DNA of 64,000 bases, from positions 2,118,897 to 2,182,896 of the forward strand of contig NW_006763292.1 of assembly GCF_000218685.1 (NCBI RefSeq). The letters run 5' to 3'. Both the position numbers and the translations under genes were made by a program. This stretch comes from Serpula lacrymans var. lacrymans S7.9. Lineage: Eukaryota; Basidiomycota; Agaricomycetes; Boletales; Serpulaceae. Below, piece after piece: positions 22,616 to 32,808 of this stretch (positions within the stretch are counted from its first letter, which is position 1; every line of letters begins with the position of its first letter). The notes beneath the pieces were generated by a model. It did not search any database, was not told where the DNA came from, and saw only the letters and a program-made list of their open reading frames with translations.

Positions 22616-24423
22616 TGTCATGCACCAAAGTTGATTGGTAGCATGGACAGGTGTCAATAACGAAGCAAATATTCAAAAAGACTCGCCTTTGCGCTACACA
22701 GGCACAGTGCCACGTGGAATAGTAATTAATATTGCCCTTTTTGAACTTGTGGCTGATCAGCACCACCTCTATTAGGCAATCCAGTCACGCTCACCTTTGC
22801 TTTTCCATTCGGTACTTTCCGCGTTTCAGCATTTCGGCAAATTTTTGCGTTGCCACTGGCTACACATTGCATTGCGCCCTCGCTTTTGTCGTTTCCCTTA
22901 CTCCCCTTCCTTTGCCTAGCCCCACCATGGGCCCCTTCCTCTCCTTTTTATTCTCACCTGATGGTTGTTTCTGGATCCCCATTCTAATCCACTTTTTCGT
23001 CACCTCCACCCTCCTCCTCCTCATCTTATTTGCACCCCCACCATTTCTGATGTCACCACTTCTTATCCGCTTCTGTCGCCGATCCGTTGACTACCACGTG
23101 CCACTGCTGATATCAGCAAAGCCCCGGCGGCCGGTTCAAATAGGGCAACAGGTCCATCTTCATGACGTCGATCTACCATCATATACTATCAAAACATCGG
23201 TCGCTCGTCTTGCCTGGTTGGAGCGTGGGTGGGTAGTTTTTGAGCTGGAGAAGGTTCATCCCCTTGTGTCACCCATGTTCATCGCTGTCCCATTCACTTG
23301 GGTACACTTATCTTTTGTCCATCGTCTTCGCTACAGCTACACCTATCACACGCTGCCTGGGACTCACTTGTTCCAAATTGGAACTACTCCTCTCCCTCCC
23401 TCGTTTGATCAGGTGGTCCAACACAACCAGTCCATTGGTAAGGCCATGGAACTGTCGGATTTGGACTAGGTGGTGGACTGGTGGCTCCAGTTTCTTTTTT
23501 TAAGCAGAACATTCATTTACAGTGCGATTATTTTTGATTTTTGAATCATTTTTATGGACACATATTTTTTTAGAATGCCTGACTGACAATAAAGGAACTG
23601 TGTTGATACTGATAGTGTTTTGCCTTGCCCTTTTTTTACTGCATCTTCCCATGACATCATGATTTTCCTGCTCTCTTTTTGCTATTGGACTTTACTTTAT
23701 GGCTGTACAAACCTGTGACATTACTCACAGCATTCATTGTTCTATCTCTTTCTTTTCCTTTTTTGACAATCTTATCCTGTACTACCTATGCAGGATTTGT
23801 CAGCGTACATTCCTTCCTTCATGTTCTTTCCCATTCTTTTTGCACAGCTATACTGTGCATAGCCTACTTCTCTTTTACTATATAAACCCCTGTATTTTAC
23901 CTTGTAAAAAAAAAACAAGAACTCCAATCCAGACTTCTTCTCTACTCTCAAGTTCACTACTCTGCTACTTGTGATCCAGTGTGGTCACAACACTTCCCAC
24001 TTTTACCACTGTCAACTGCTGTCATCGTCACTTCCCACTTTTGAAGTCATTGTCATCCCTTTCAATTAGAGTCCTTCTGAGCACTACAGTTTGTGCGTCA
24101 GGAGCCTGCTATCACTGGGAACCTCGTCATATTGTCGTTCTCAAACCTACCTTGTGCTACGATTAGCAAGGTAGTGCTCGTCTATACTCGTCACAAAGCC
24201 CCTATCCTTCTATAAATTCAACTATCCCTCCTCCTCAAAACCCACACTCATACACCTCTGGGTTTTACTTTGAAGGATCTTAATACGTACCACCCCACGA
24301 ACAACCAGACCACTCCACTGTTCTAGGAGGCAAAGCCCATAAACAAGTTCCGTGGAATCTGGGAGGATTGTGTGTTAGTTTGTTTTGTGTGTGGTTTTCT
24401 AACTGCAGTTCTCATCATCGACA
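22616..24423 (+). mobile_element. 1.8-kb TG...CA element (probable long solo LTR), copy 1
   Basis: This is an 1808-base insertion in the RT domain of the chromovirus. It starts TGTCATGCACC, ends CATCGACA, and is flanked by CCGA (22612-22615 and 24424-24427). Removing it and one CCGA restores RT reading as FRTNRGLFEPLVMFF. A TATATAAA box at 23879-23886 sits two-thirds along, as expected for the U3/R boundary of an LTR. An almost identical inverted copy lies at 28942-30761. No protease, RT or integrase is inside, so it is best read as a very long solo LTR or a non-autonomous LTR-like element. It contains an open frame with a good start context (22927-23469). The family is unknown to me. Confidence 0.75.
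22927..23469 (+). CDS. Open frame inside 1.8-kb element, unknown
   Basis: The frame is 180 codons from the ATG in CACCATGGG, a strong start context; without requiring ATG the frame extends back to 22732. The first third is hydrophobic (IPILIHFFVTSTLLLLILF), like a signal anchor. The remainder is soluble-looking, with RPVQIGQQVHLHDVDLP and FIAVPFTWVHLSFVH. I recognise no family. The other copy (29908-30450 minus) keeps the frame open, but the differences between copies are all transitions and several change residues, so purifying selection is not evident. It lies in what would be the U3 part of an LTR. It may be a chance frame. Confidence 0.3.
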   Translation: MGPFLSFLFSPDGCFWIPILIHFFVTSTLLLLILFAPPPFLMSPLLIRFCRRSVDYHVPLLISAKPRRPVQIGQQVHLHDVDLPSYTIKTSVARLAWLERGWVVFELEKVHPLVSPMFIAVPFTWVHLSFVHRLRYSYTYHTLPGTHLFQIGTTPLPPSFDQVVQHNQSIGKAMELSDLD

Positions 24424-26893
24424 CCGATTTGTTCTGAACGCCGCTTTTGGTTCATCTCCCTCTCTCATTTGGATATTGTTATATCCCCATCTCATGTCTA
24501 GTTTTGTGAAGTACTTTGCTCCACTTAGCTTGTCCACTAGTTCTCCGATCAGCGGAAGTGGATATCTATTTTTGATAGTGATATCATTTAACTTTCAATA
24601 ATCTTGAACGGGTCTTAGCTTTCCATCTTTCTTTTTTATGAAGAAGAAGGGTGATGCGAATGGGGATTTGGATGGTCTTATCCGTCCCGATTCTAGATTT
24701 TCTTTTAAGAATGCATCTAATTCTTCTTGTTCCCCTTTCGCTAATGGGTAAATTTTGCAATCTAGGGAGTGATCTCCCGGTACTAGTTCAATTGCATGGT
24801 CCCATTGTCTTCTTTCAGGTAGTGTGTCAAACTCCTTTTTATCGAATACGTCCTTGTATTGATGAAGGTGTTTTGGTACTATCTTTTCAAATCCTCCTTC
24901 TTTTCGATCTTTGCTTGCGGCTTCGGCCAATTTCTGTGCCATTGTGCCTTGAGCCCTGATGTGGTAATATTGATCATCAATCGTGGCATCTTCGAAATTC
25001 TGGAGATTTACCTGTATCATCCTCTCTCCTACTTCAAGTTCTTCAAAGAATGTTTCCGGATCTTCCTCTGGATCAGAGATTCGGATTCTCGGTTTACATT
25101 CTTCGGGACATCTTTTGAAGGTTAACCTTGACTCTTTCCAGTCTATTTTTGGATTATGCTTGTTTAGCCATTCATGTCCTAGAAACATTTTTCCATTACC
25201 CAGATTGGTTATGGCCAAATGTATCTTTTCAACGTGACCATCGATTTCCATGAATAGTATTACAAATTCGCTGATGGCTCCATTCTTGTTAAGAGTTCCA
25301 TCTGCATTATAGACTGGAATAGGTCTGGGTATCCTTTTTGTTTCATATTTTTTGTCTTTTACAAATTGGGAATCGATGCAACTCCCCGTGCATCCACTGT
25401 CCAATAATGCTTCGACTATTTCTGTTTTAAGAGTGTCTAGCGTAGTAAGCTTACACTTTACGTTCATTTGATTGCCTTGGGTGCCCCTAATGTACTTTTT
25501 AGGGGAGGCAATTTCTATGACTGCTTGTATAGCTTCTGCTTTTGGTAACCGGTTGATTTCTTTTATTGTTTCCTGGGTTACTTCTCTGGTTCTCTTTTTG
25601 TGTGTCCAGGTGCTTAAAATCCCAATGGATCTTTCTTCCTTTTGGTCTTTAAGCCTGTCTACTACCCACTCTGGGGTCCAAACTTCTTTTCTTTCTAGGT
25701 TTTTTAGAGGGGTTCCTGACCTCTCTTCTACAGTCTCTGCTGCGTTTTCCTCCGTAGAGTTTGCTGCATCGGGTGTAGGAATCTTAACATCCACCGTCAG
25801 TGCTGCACTTTTTAGTGATTTGCCCGCCGTCGAAACTGCGGATGTCTCGTCACTATGCGCCGCTTCTGCTGCAGTTGTGTTTTTCTTTTTTGCATCCTTT
25901 TCGTTTCTTATTTCTTTCTTTGTCTGTGTGTTTTTTGTAATTTTATTGTCAATGCTGTTTGGTAAATTACATGTTTCCACAGTTAAAGGAAGAAATCGAT
26001 TTGAAATGTCTTTTTTTAGGCGCAGCCGGTTGATGCGGTACCGCTGGCCTCTTTAAAAACCCTCCAGGAGTTTTTCTCTTTCTTCTTTCGTCATTTTATC
26101 TAGTAACTCTCGGACATTAAACTGTGGCTTCTTCTTTTGTGCATCTTTGCACTCGAAGCTTCTATGTCCTTTCTCGCCGCATCGGTAACATTGTCCTTCC
26201 GTGCGGAACTTTGCTTTATCTACTTCCATCCTTTCTCCATTACCGGTATAGGTATAGCCGGTTCCGTCTCTTTTCTTTTCTCCTTCTTTCCTTTGTTCTG
26301 AATTTGGTCTTTTTCCAACTTCGGAACCTTTCTTTTCTTTTTCTCGTTCTCTCCAAATATAATTGATTCAGATGAGTTCTCTCTTCCATTCCTGGTAGTC
26401 TCTTGGAATATGTCCCCCGTAGATCACCCTGTCTACTAGGGGTTTGTTCATGTTTCTTCTTAATAGCGAGATTAAGAACTCTTTGTTTATTCTGTTTGTA
26501 TATCCCGCCCATCTTTTCTTCTCTTCAAACCTTTCGAAAAAGGCTTTGGCGGTTTCATTGCCCTGTTTCAGGGTCAATATTTCGTTCTTGGCAGTTTCTT
26601 TTTCAAAGCTGTCCTTGAACCTTTCTTCCATTTTGTCGGCAAAATATGGCCAACTTCCGTATGTATGTGTGATGTCGGGCCCTAATTGTTGAGCATCGAC
26701 TCTGTTTTCCAGCCAGTCGGTCCGGAAGGCCGCGGCTTCTCCATCTTTCATAAAAGACAGCACAAAGCTTATCTTTTTTCTGTTGTCTTTGAAATAGACA
26801 GCGTCATCTTCGAAGTGTAAAAGTAAAGACTCCCTAAAAGCCCGGTACTTTTTCTTATCTCCTGAGAAGTTCTCTGGCTTCTCTAGGGCTGTC

Positions 26894-27331
26894 CTACTTC
26901 TTTCCACCTTTTCTGGAGATGGTGTTGCTTTCTTTAGTCTTTTTTCTAAGACGCTCACTTCTTCTAGCGCCTCGTCGAGTTGTGATTGGTATAGAAGGCG
27001 CGTTTGTCTGATTGCCTTTTCTACTTCTTGTTTTACGTATGCCTCCAGTGATACTTCTTTTGGTGGGGGAGTTTCTATTTGGGGTAATGAATCCATCATT
27101 TCCTGAGTAAACACGTCGTCCGTACTGTTGGATGGCTCTGGCCGATCTCGATATTCTAGGTTGGACATTTCTGAATTCGATTTGTGGTGGTGGGGGAGTT
27201 TCCTGTTTGATTACAGGGGAGGGATTTCTGATGGGTGTGATTTCTGGTAGAGGAAATTGTCCTCTGAAGATGTAGTCTCTGGTATAAACGTGTTGTTCTC
27301 CTATCCAGATGTAAAATTCTCTACTGAGCAT
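26894..27331 (-). CDS. Basic ORF overlapping the start of gag
   Basis: This is a 145-codon frame with a true ATG at 27331, about 590 bases inside the 5' LTR. It overlaps the first 275 bases of gag (ATG 27168) in another frame. The N-terminal half is proline-rich (PLPEITPIRNPSPVIKQETP), and the C-terminal half is very basic (RRGARRSERLRKKTKE). It could be an upstream ORF, the true gag N-terminus separated by a frameshift, or a chance frame. No known domain. Confidence 0.35.
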   Translation of the reverse strand: MLSREFYIWIGEQHVYTRDYIFRGQFPLPEITPIRNPSPVIKQETPPPPQIEFRNVQPRISRSARAIQQYGRRVYSGNDGFITPNRNSPTKRSITGGIRKTRSRKGNQTNAPSIPITTRRGARRSERLRKKTKESNTISRKGGKK

Positions 27332-27916
27332 AGAAAGGAATTCCCCAGTGATAAGCTGGATCTATACACCGCTTTCTAGGATCTCGAGTAGTCTATCGTT
27401 TTTTCTCTTTGAGTCAAGGTGATCCTCTTCTGTTCACCACTGACTATGTACGTACTGTGCTATTTTTTGTATTTTACGAATGTTATGTAAAAGCTATAGT
27501 AGGAAAACTGGGTCCGAATGGTTGTCCAGTTATAACCGGCTTATTAAGCTCTCGGTTCCTCTCCCGACTGGCGGACGCAAATGCGCGGCCTGGTCAGAGG
27601 AAAGCGAAAATGAAACTAGGTAACAACGAGAAAATTCCTATGGTTCCACACCAAAGGAATTATATTGATATAAAGGTAGTTCAAAGGGGGATGGTATGGA
27701 AGGAGTCTTGGGAGGTGGTGGGTGAAAAATTGGCTGGGAAGAATGATAAGATGGTGTCAGGGCAAGTGGGGATGTGATTTAGTGGGATGATGGATTGTGT
27801 GTTAGTTGGGTAAAAGTGTTTGAGTAAAGTGAGGATGATGATGATAACAATGACAATGGTGATGGTGATAGCTGCTGTTACGTTCATAGATGGTACTCGT
27901 TACCAGTTGTTGATTG

Positions 27917-28241
27917 TGTAAGATTCCTATACCCTATACCGAGTTAACGGAGGTATAAGTTTCAAAAGTCAACAAGTAGCGTCAAGCACTGTATTTAGAA
28001 GTAATCAACAACTGGAGAAAAGTATGTACATGGGTGTTGATATATATACGTTCTGAATGTTAGCCATGAGGTGCTGACTGATGTTGTGCGTCATAGTCTA
28101 GGCTTTGTCACGTGGTTGTCACGTGATCGGATATAATTAACTACTTTGTTTACATAATGAGTTATGTGCTTTTTGTCACATGATCAGATATATTTAAATA
28201 ATGAATCAAAAGAAACTAGCGGTTTGGTTCAAATCGTGACA
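27917..28241 (-). repeat. 5' LTR of the chromovirus
   Basis: This is the 325-base partner of 18645-18969. About 11 bases inside it, the minus strand reads TGGTAACGAGTACC, a possible primer-binding site starting with the TGG complementary to tRNA CCA ends; which tRNA is unclear. Confidence 0.92.
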
Positions 28242-28246
28242 TGATA

Positions 28247-28941
28247 GGTCAATTGTATCATCATGAACATGTTTCATGTAGAATTATGATTAGATTAGAT
28301 CAGATTCAAACATAAATTATAAACTGTATAGCACTTATATAAGTCCAGGAAAAGACAATAGCAAGTCCCACAGCAAGAATAATGCAAGCTTAGCGCACAG
28401 ATAATGACATACCATAATTTGAGCCAAATCAGGCAAACAGTAGCTCATTTTATCATGTAATGACCATATGGGGAAGTCAAATCCCATGGATGGCAGATTT
28501 CTTGGAGCCCTGTACTGATAACACACTGACTAAAAATGAAAATTATCAATGTGGAGCACCAAACTAGGTTTATTATGAGTGGACAGGTGTGTGACCATGT
28601 TATTTCTTTCTCACTTCTGTCTATCTAAGTCATGACTCCTTTAAATTCTATGGATTCCACCAAGGACTCCAAGGTCTACTGCAGGGCAGATTTAAAGAAT
28701 GGCTAATGCCACCAGTGTGAGTTATACTGTATTTTTCTGCTCTGGATCCTGTAAAGAATCAATTTTTCTATTGCATTCCCACCATGTCATGGTTATCCAA
28801 CCCATTCCCGTCACTCCTCTTGCCATTGGATTGGGAGTCACAGCTGTTACTCTTTTACTTTTATCTTTCTTTCCCTTATTTTCCTTTCACACTTGTATTC
28901 TATCATACTTGCGACGTAGGGGATTCCTCTCCTATCCCCGA
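28247..28941. other. No supported gene between two elements
   Basis: This is AT-rich sequence between the chromovirus and the inverted 1.8-kb element. A plus frame (28699-28953) includes a hydrophobic run (IPVTPLAIGLGVTAVTLLLL), and a minus frame covers 28335-28526. Neither matches a family I know. Confidence 0.35.
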
Positions 28942-30761
28942 TGTCGACGATGAGAACTGTTGTTAGAAAACCACACACAAAACAAACTAACACACAATCC
29001 TCCCAGATTCCACGGAACTTGTTTATGGGCTTTGCCTCCTAGAACAGTGGAGTGGTCTGGTTGTTCGTGGGGTGGTACGTATTAAGATCCTTCAAAGTAA
29101 AACCCAGAGGTGTATGAGTGTGGGTTTTGAGGAGGAGGGATAGTTGAATTTATAGAAAGACAGGGGCTTTGTGACGAGTATAAACAAGCACTACCTTGCT
29201 AATCGTAGCACAAGGTAGGTTTGAGAACAACGAGGATGACGAGGTGACGAGGTTCCCAGTGATAGCAGGCTCCTGACGCACAAACTGTAGTGCTCAGAAG
29301 GACTCTAATTGAAAGGGATGACAATCACTTTCAAAAAGTGACGAGTGACGATGACAGCAGTTAACAGTAGTAGCAGTGGGAAGTGTTGTGACCACACTGG
29401 ATCACAAGTAGCAGAGTAGTGAACTTGAGAGTAGAGAAAAAGTCTGGATTGGAGTTCTTATTCTCTTTTTTACAAGGTAAAATACAGGGGTTTATATAGT
29501 AAAAGAAAAGTAGGCTATGCACAGTATAGCTGTGCAAAAAGAATGAGAAAGAACATGAAGGAAGGAATGTACGCTGACGAATCCTGCGTAGGTAGTACAG
29601 GATAAGATTGTCAAAAAAGGAAAAGAAAGGGATAGAACAATGAATGCTGTGAGTAATGTCACAGGTTTGTACAGCCATAAAGTAAAGTCCAATAGCAAAA
29701 AGAGAGCAGGAAAATCATGATGTCATGGGAAGATGCAGTAAAAAAAGGGCAAGGCAAAACACTATCAGTATCAACACAGTTCCTTTATTGTCAGTCAGGC
29801 ATTCTAAAAAAATATGTGTCCATAAAAATGATTCAAAAATCAAAAATAATCGCACTGTAAATGAATGTTCTGCTTAAAAAAAGAAACTGGAGCCACCAGT
29901 CCACCACCTAGTCCAAATCCGACAGTTCCATGGCCTTACCAATGGACTGGTTGTGTTGGACCACCTGATCAAACGAGGGAGGGAGAGGAGTAGTTCCAAT
30001 TTGGAACAAGTGAGTCCCAGGCAGCGTGTGATAGGTGTAGCTGTAGCGAAGACGATGGACAAAAGATAAGTGTACCCAAGTGAATGGGACAGCGATGAAC
30101 ATGGGTGACACAAGGGGATGAACCTTCTCCAGCTCAAAAACTACCCACCCACGCTCCAACCAGGCAAGACGAGCGACCGATGTTTTGATAGTATATGATG
30201 GTAGATCGACGTCATGAAGATGGACCTGTTGCCCTATTTGGACCGGCCGCCGGGGCTTTGCTGATATCAGCAATGGCACGTGGTAGTCAACGGATTGGCA
30301 ACGGAAGCGGATAGGAAGTGGTGACATCAGAAATGGTGGGGGTGCAAATAAGATGAGGAGGAGGAGGGTGGAGGTGACGGAAAAGTGGATTAGAATGGGG
30401 ATCCAGAAACAACCATCAGGTGAGAATAAAAAGGAGAGGAAGGGGCCCATGGTGGGGCTAGGCAAAGGAAGGGGAGTAAGGGAAACGACAAAAGCAAGGG
30501 CGCAATGCAATGTGTAGCCAGTGGCGACGCGAAAATTTGCCGAAATGCCGAAATGCGGAAAGTACCAGATGGAAAAGCAAAGGTGAGCGTGACTGGATTG
30601 CCTAATAGAGGTGGTGCTGATCAGCCACAAGTTCAAAAAGGGCAATATTAATTACTATTCCACGTGGCACTGTGCCTGTGTGGCGCAAAGGCGAGTCTTT
30701 TTGAATATTCGCTTCGTTATTGACACCTGTCCATGCTACCAATCAACTTTGGTGCATGACA
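28942..30761 (-). mobile_element. 1.8-kb TG...CA element, copy 2 (inverted)
   Basis: This is an approximately 1820-base inverted copy of 22616-24423, very similar over its whole length, with both ends (TGTCGACGATGAG and GGTGCATGACA) preserved. Unlike copy 1 it has no matching flanking duplication: its left flank is CCCGA and its right flank is GCGCA. The right end abuts a second-family LTR that lacks its first 28 or so bases, so this junction is probably rearranged. The internal open frame (29908-30450, minus) is kept. Confidence 0.75.
29908..30450 (-). CDS. Open frame inside copy 2 of the 1.8-kb element
   Basis: This is the counterpart of 22927-23469: same ATG context, same length and same stop, with a handful of residue changes clustered around the hydrophobic segment and the following RF..SVDYHV stretch. 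Function unknown. Confidence 0.3.
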   Translation of the reverse strand: MGPFLSFLFSPDGCFWIPILIHFSVTSTLLLLILFAPPPFLMSPLPIRFRCQSVDYHVPLLISAKPRRPVQIGQQVHLHDVDLPSYTIKTSVARLAWLERGWVVFELEKVHPLVSPMFIAVPFTWVHLSFVHRLRYSYTYHTLPGTHLFQIGTTPLPPSFDQVVQHNQSIGKAMELSDLD

Positions 30762-31143
30762 GCGCACAACTCAGACAAGCCATAGTGAAGTGAGTGGCAG
30801 TGGCTACCCCTTAAGTTAGGACTGAGGCAGTTGTAGGTAAACAACAGAAGGACTTGCTAAGGAGTCTCCTTGATCTATTGGGGTTTATATACATCTACAG
30901 ACTATTTGTACATATGTACTATACAGTTGATGAAGGTAGTGGCCGATGATGTCATAGGGCACAGCCCGTGTGACCAGCTCCACTTCATGAGAGACTTGTA
31001 GCTAAGAATAAAGAAAAGCAGTGCAGCATGAGAAAGTGGAGTTTGAACAAAATAGAAAGTGCCACATAGCAGTGTATGAAACTACAAAAGAAAGTTAAAG
31101 TGGAGAATGAAATTTAAAGGTCTAAAGATTGTGTATTGTAACA
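30762..31143 (-). repeat. Second-family LTR, 5' truncated
   Basis: These 382 bases match 20277-20692 and the reverse complement of 31597-32006, but start only at GCGCACAACTCAGAC, without the TGT(T/A)ACAACC end. The far end TTGTAACA is kept. The truncation point coincides exactly with the end of the 1.8-kb element. Confidence 0.8.
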
Positions 31144-31596
31144 CAATCTGTCTATGGTACAATTTTAATTATCATGTGTTTTTAGTTCACTTGTAATTTA
31201 TTATTCATGCTCTCATGTTGCACCAGCTGTCTTGTTCTGAGTTGTTGCCTCATACTGCATGTTTTCTCATTTGCTTTGAACTGTTTGCAGGTGCACCTCT
31301 CATCAAATTCAAGTCTTTCAGTGCTTTCGCCATTTGCTCTTCTTGATGACACTTGCATCATTATGACTTGTCACGATAGTATTAACACTTGGATTCATTA
31401 TTATAAAATGTAGTCTCAAAATGATGAGTATATTTCATTGTATGTCTATATATATCTATATGAAAATGAGAATATGATGTCTCCTCAACTGTCAGCCTTG
31501 TCAGGAATCAGCAAACTGTGATAAACCACTTAAGTATCCGAAAAACCACTTTCTGGGATTGCTTGACAAGAACGGCAGTGAATATGACATGAACAA
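31144..31596. other. No gene; AT-rich spacer
   Basis: This sequence lies between two LTRs of the same family in opposite orientation. No coding pattern or known element. Confidence 0.4.
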
Positions 31597-32006
31597 TGTT
31601 ACGATACACAGTTTTTGGACCTTTAAATTTCATTCTCCTCTTTAAATTTCATTTGTAGTTTTCACACACTGTGCCATGCGGCACTTTCTATTTTGTTCAA
31701 CTCCACCTTCTCGCGCTGTGCTGCCTTTCTTTATTTTTAGCTACAAGTATCTCACACAGTGGGGCTGGTCACATGGGCTGTGCCCCATGACATCATCAGC
31801 CACTGCCTTCATCAACTGTATAGTACACATGTACAAACAAACCTGTAGTAGTATATATACCCCAATAGATCAAGGAGACTCCTCAGTGAGTCCTCCTGTT
31901 GTTTACCCACAACAAACTTGGTCCTATCCAAAGGGTAACTACTCCCCTCACTTCTATATAGTGTTGTCTGAGTTGCGCCAGAGTATACAAACTCTTGGTT
32001 GTAACA
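31597..32006 (+). repeat. Second-family solo LTR
   Basis: This is a 410-base TG...CA sequence with the exact duplication AACAA on both sides (31592-31596 and 32007-32011). It is inverted relative to the copies at 20277 and 30762. TATATATACCCCAATAG (near 31852) is a likely promoter. Confidence 0.9.
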
Positions 32007-32011
32007 AACAA

Positions 32012-32766
32012 CAGATATGATAGCATTGAGATACAATGACATAAACATATATGGTGTTGTCTGGTTTCTGCAATTTTTGTGATGATACCCCTTCTGGCTG
32101 AGTCTGGCATTTCCTAGAATACTAAATGGCAAATGCAATGGCAGGGGAGGTGATGACAATGCCCACAGTTTACTAAGTGAAATATATGAAAGAATAGCAA
32201 ATAAAGCTTTGTATTCAGAGTGTTAATAGAGAAAACAATTGGTATGAAGTGAGGAATCTTGAGCATGAGCTGCACAAGTTGTACAACACAAGATGTGAGG
32301 TCCAGGTCTGCCCAAGAGAGCAATGATATTGAGATATAAGAGATATAATGTATACACAACATTTTTCACAATTTGTAAAGCTGGGCTCTTTCTTTGTTGC
32401 TTTGTAAGACCTTATTTGGCTATACAAATTTTGCAAATTGGAATGATATTCCTGGTACCGTAGGTTACCAGGTCTCAATTCACAATTAGATACGCGAAAT
32501 GGCAGCAGACCGAGTTCCAATTTAGTCATACGCACTTACGCGACCAACTCACCAATCTATAGACTGTTAGTTGTGCCCGGCAGTACACCTAGTGTCACCG
32601 TCAGTGGTGTGGAGGTTTCACGATTCAATTTTGATGTAAACAATACACATGAAAGGTACCAGGGCTGCCCAGAGGGTGATGTTATATATATAGTGAATAT
32701 AAAGGTATCCCACAGTCTCTTGCATTCGCTGATGCCGTGTATGCCACATGCACCCTTGCAATCCGA
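32012..32766. other. No supported gene
   Basis: Several short frames lie on the minus strand, one with a hydrophobic run (ITLWAALVPFMCIVYIKIES, about 32620-32680). This may be decayed coding sequence flanking the DNA transposon. Nothing firm. Confidence 0.3.
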
Positions 32767-32808
32767 GTTGCGCAATCGTGCCCAGCGCATGTCGCAAAAA
32801 TCCGTTTT
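32767..32808 (+). repeat. Left inverted terminal repeat (approximate)
   Basis: This contains GTCGCAAAAATCCGTTT, matched inverted at the right end. Similarity is imperfect and the outer limit is not certain. Confidence 0.5.

Larger units (their letters stand above)
19103..27168 (-). pseudogene. Chromovirus gag-pol, broken by stops and insertions
   Basis: From the ATG at 27168, one continuous frame can be followed through gag and pol, interrupted only by stop codons and insertions. Recognisable parts: capsid-like gag (to 26368); CCHC knuckle CYRCGEKGHRSFEC (about 26155-26195); protease LLDSGCTGSC; RT with LRPVQDY, MFFGLTNSPATF and the YLDD active site (IIYLDDIMIF); RNase H ADSSDFAMGAVLSQ; integrase HHCC zinc region ending GCEVC, then VDLIGPLPES and DRGPQFVSKF; chromodomain EEYEVEEVLDSR and YLVHWKNYPKEERTWEP. 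In-frame stops are at 26368, 26053, 24595, 22153, 21997, 21012, 20865 and 19103. Each is explained by a C-to-T change on one strand (CGA or CAA to stop, TGG to TAG). The 26053 and 19103 stops could be natural ends of gag and pol. An N gap covers part of RNase H. Confidence 0.85.
18640..28246 (-). mobile_element. Ty3/gypsy chromovirus, full length, nested and mutated
   Basis: This is a complete LTR retrotransposon on the minus strand. Two 325-base LTRs (18645-18969 and 27917-28241) start TG and end CA and are flanked by the 5-base duplication TGATA (18640-18644 and 28242-28246). By my comparison they differ at about eight sites, all transitions. Gene order on the minus strand is gag with a CCHC knuckle, aspartic protease, reverse transcriptase, RNase H, integrase, chromodomain; that order and the chromodomain define a Ty3/gypsy chromovirus. 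A purine-rich tract (minus strand AAAGAGGGGG, about 18972-18981) lies beside the 3' LTR. Three foreign insertions (19461-19812, 20277-20692, 22616-24423) and an assembly gap interrupt it. Stops break the frame throughout, so it is not autonomous now. Confidence 0.92.

Noticed and set aside
24651..25237. Plus-strand frames in the chromovirus pol region
   Set aside because: Antisense shadows of gag-pol; Phe/Leu/Ser-rich as expected from the complement of Lys/Glu-rich coding sequence.
25978..25980. Separate pol ORF starting at 25980
   Set aside because: The codon is GTG, and the frame is the same as gag with only a TAA (26053-26055) between; a single gag-pol frame is simpler.
28942..30761. Copies of the 1.8-kb element as the two LTRs of one retrotransposon
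   Set aside because: They are in opposite orientation, and copy 1 has its own target duplication, so they are separate insertions.
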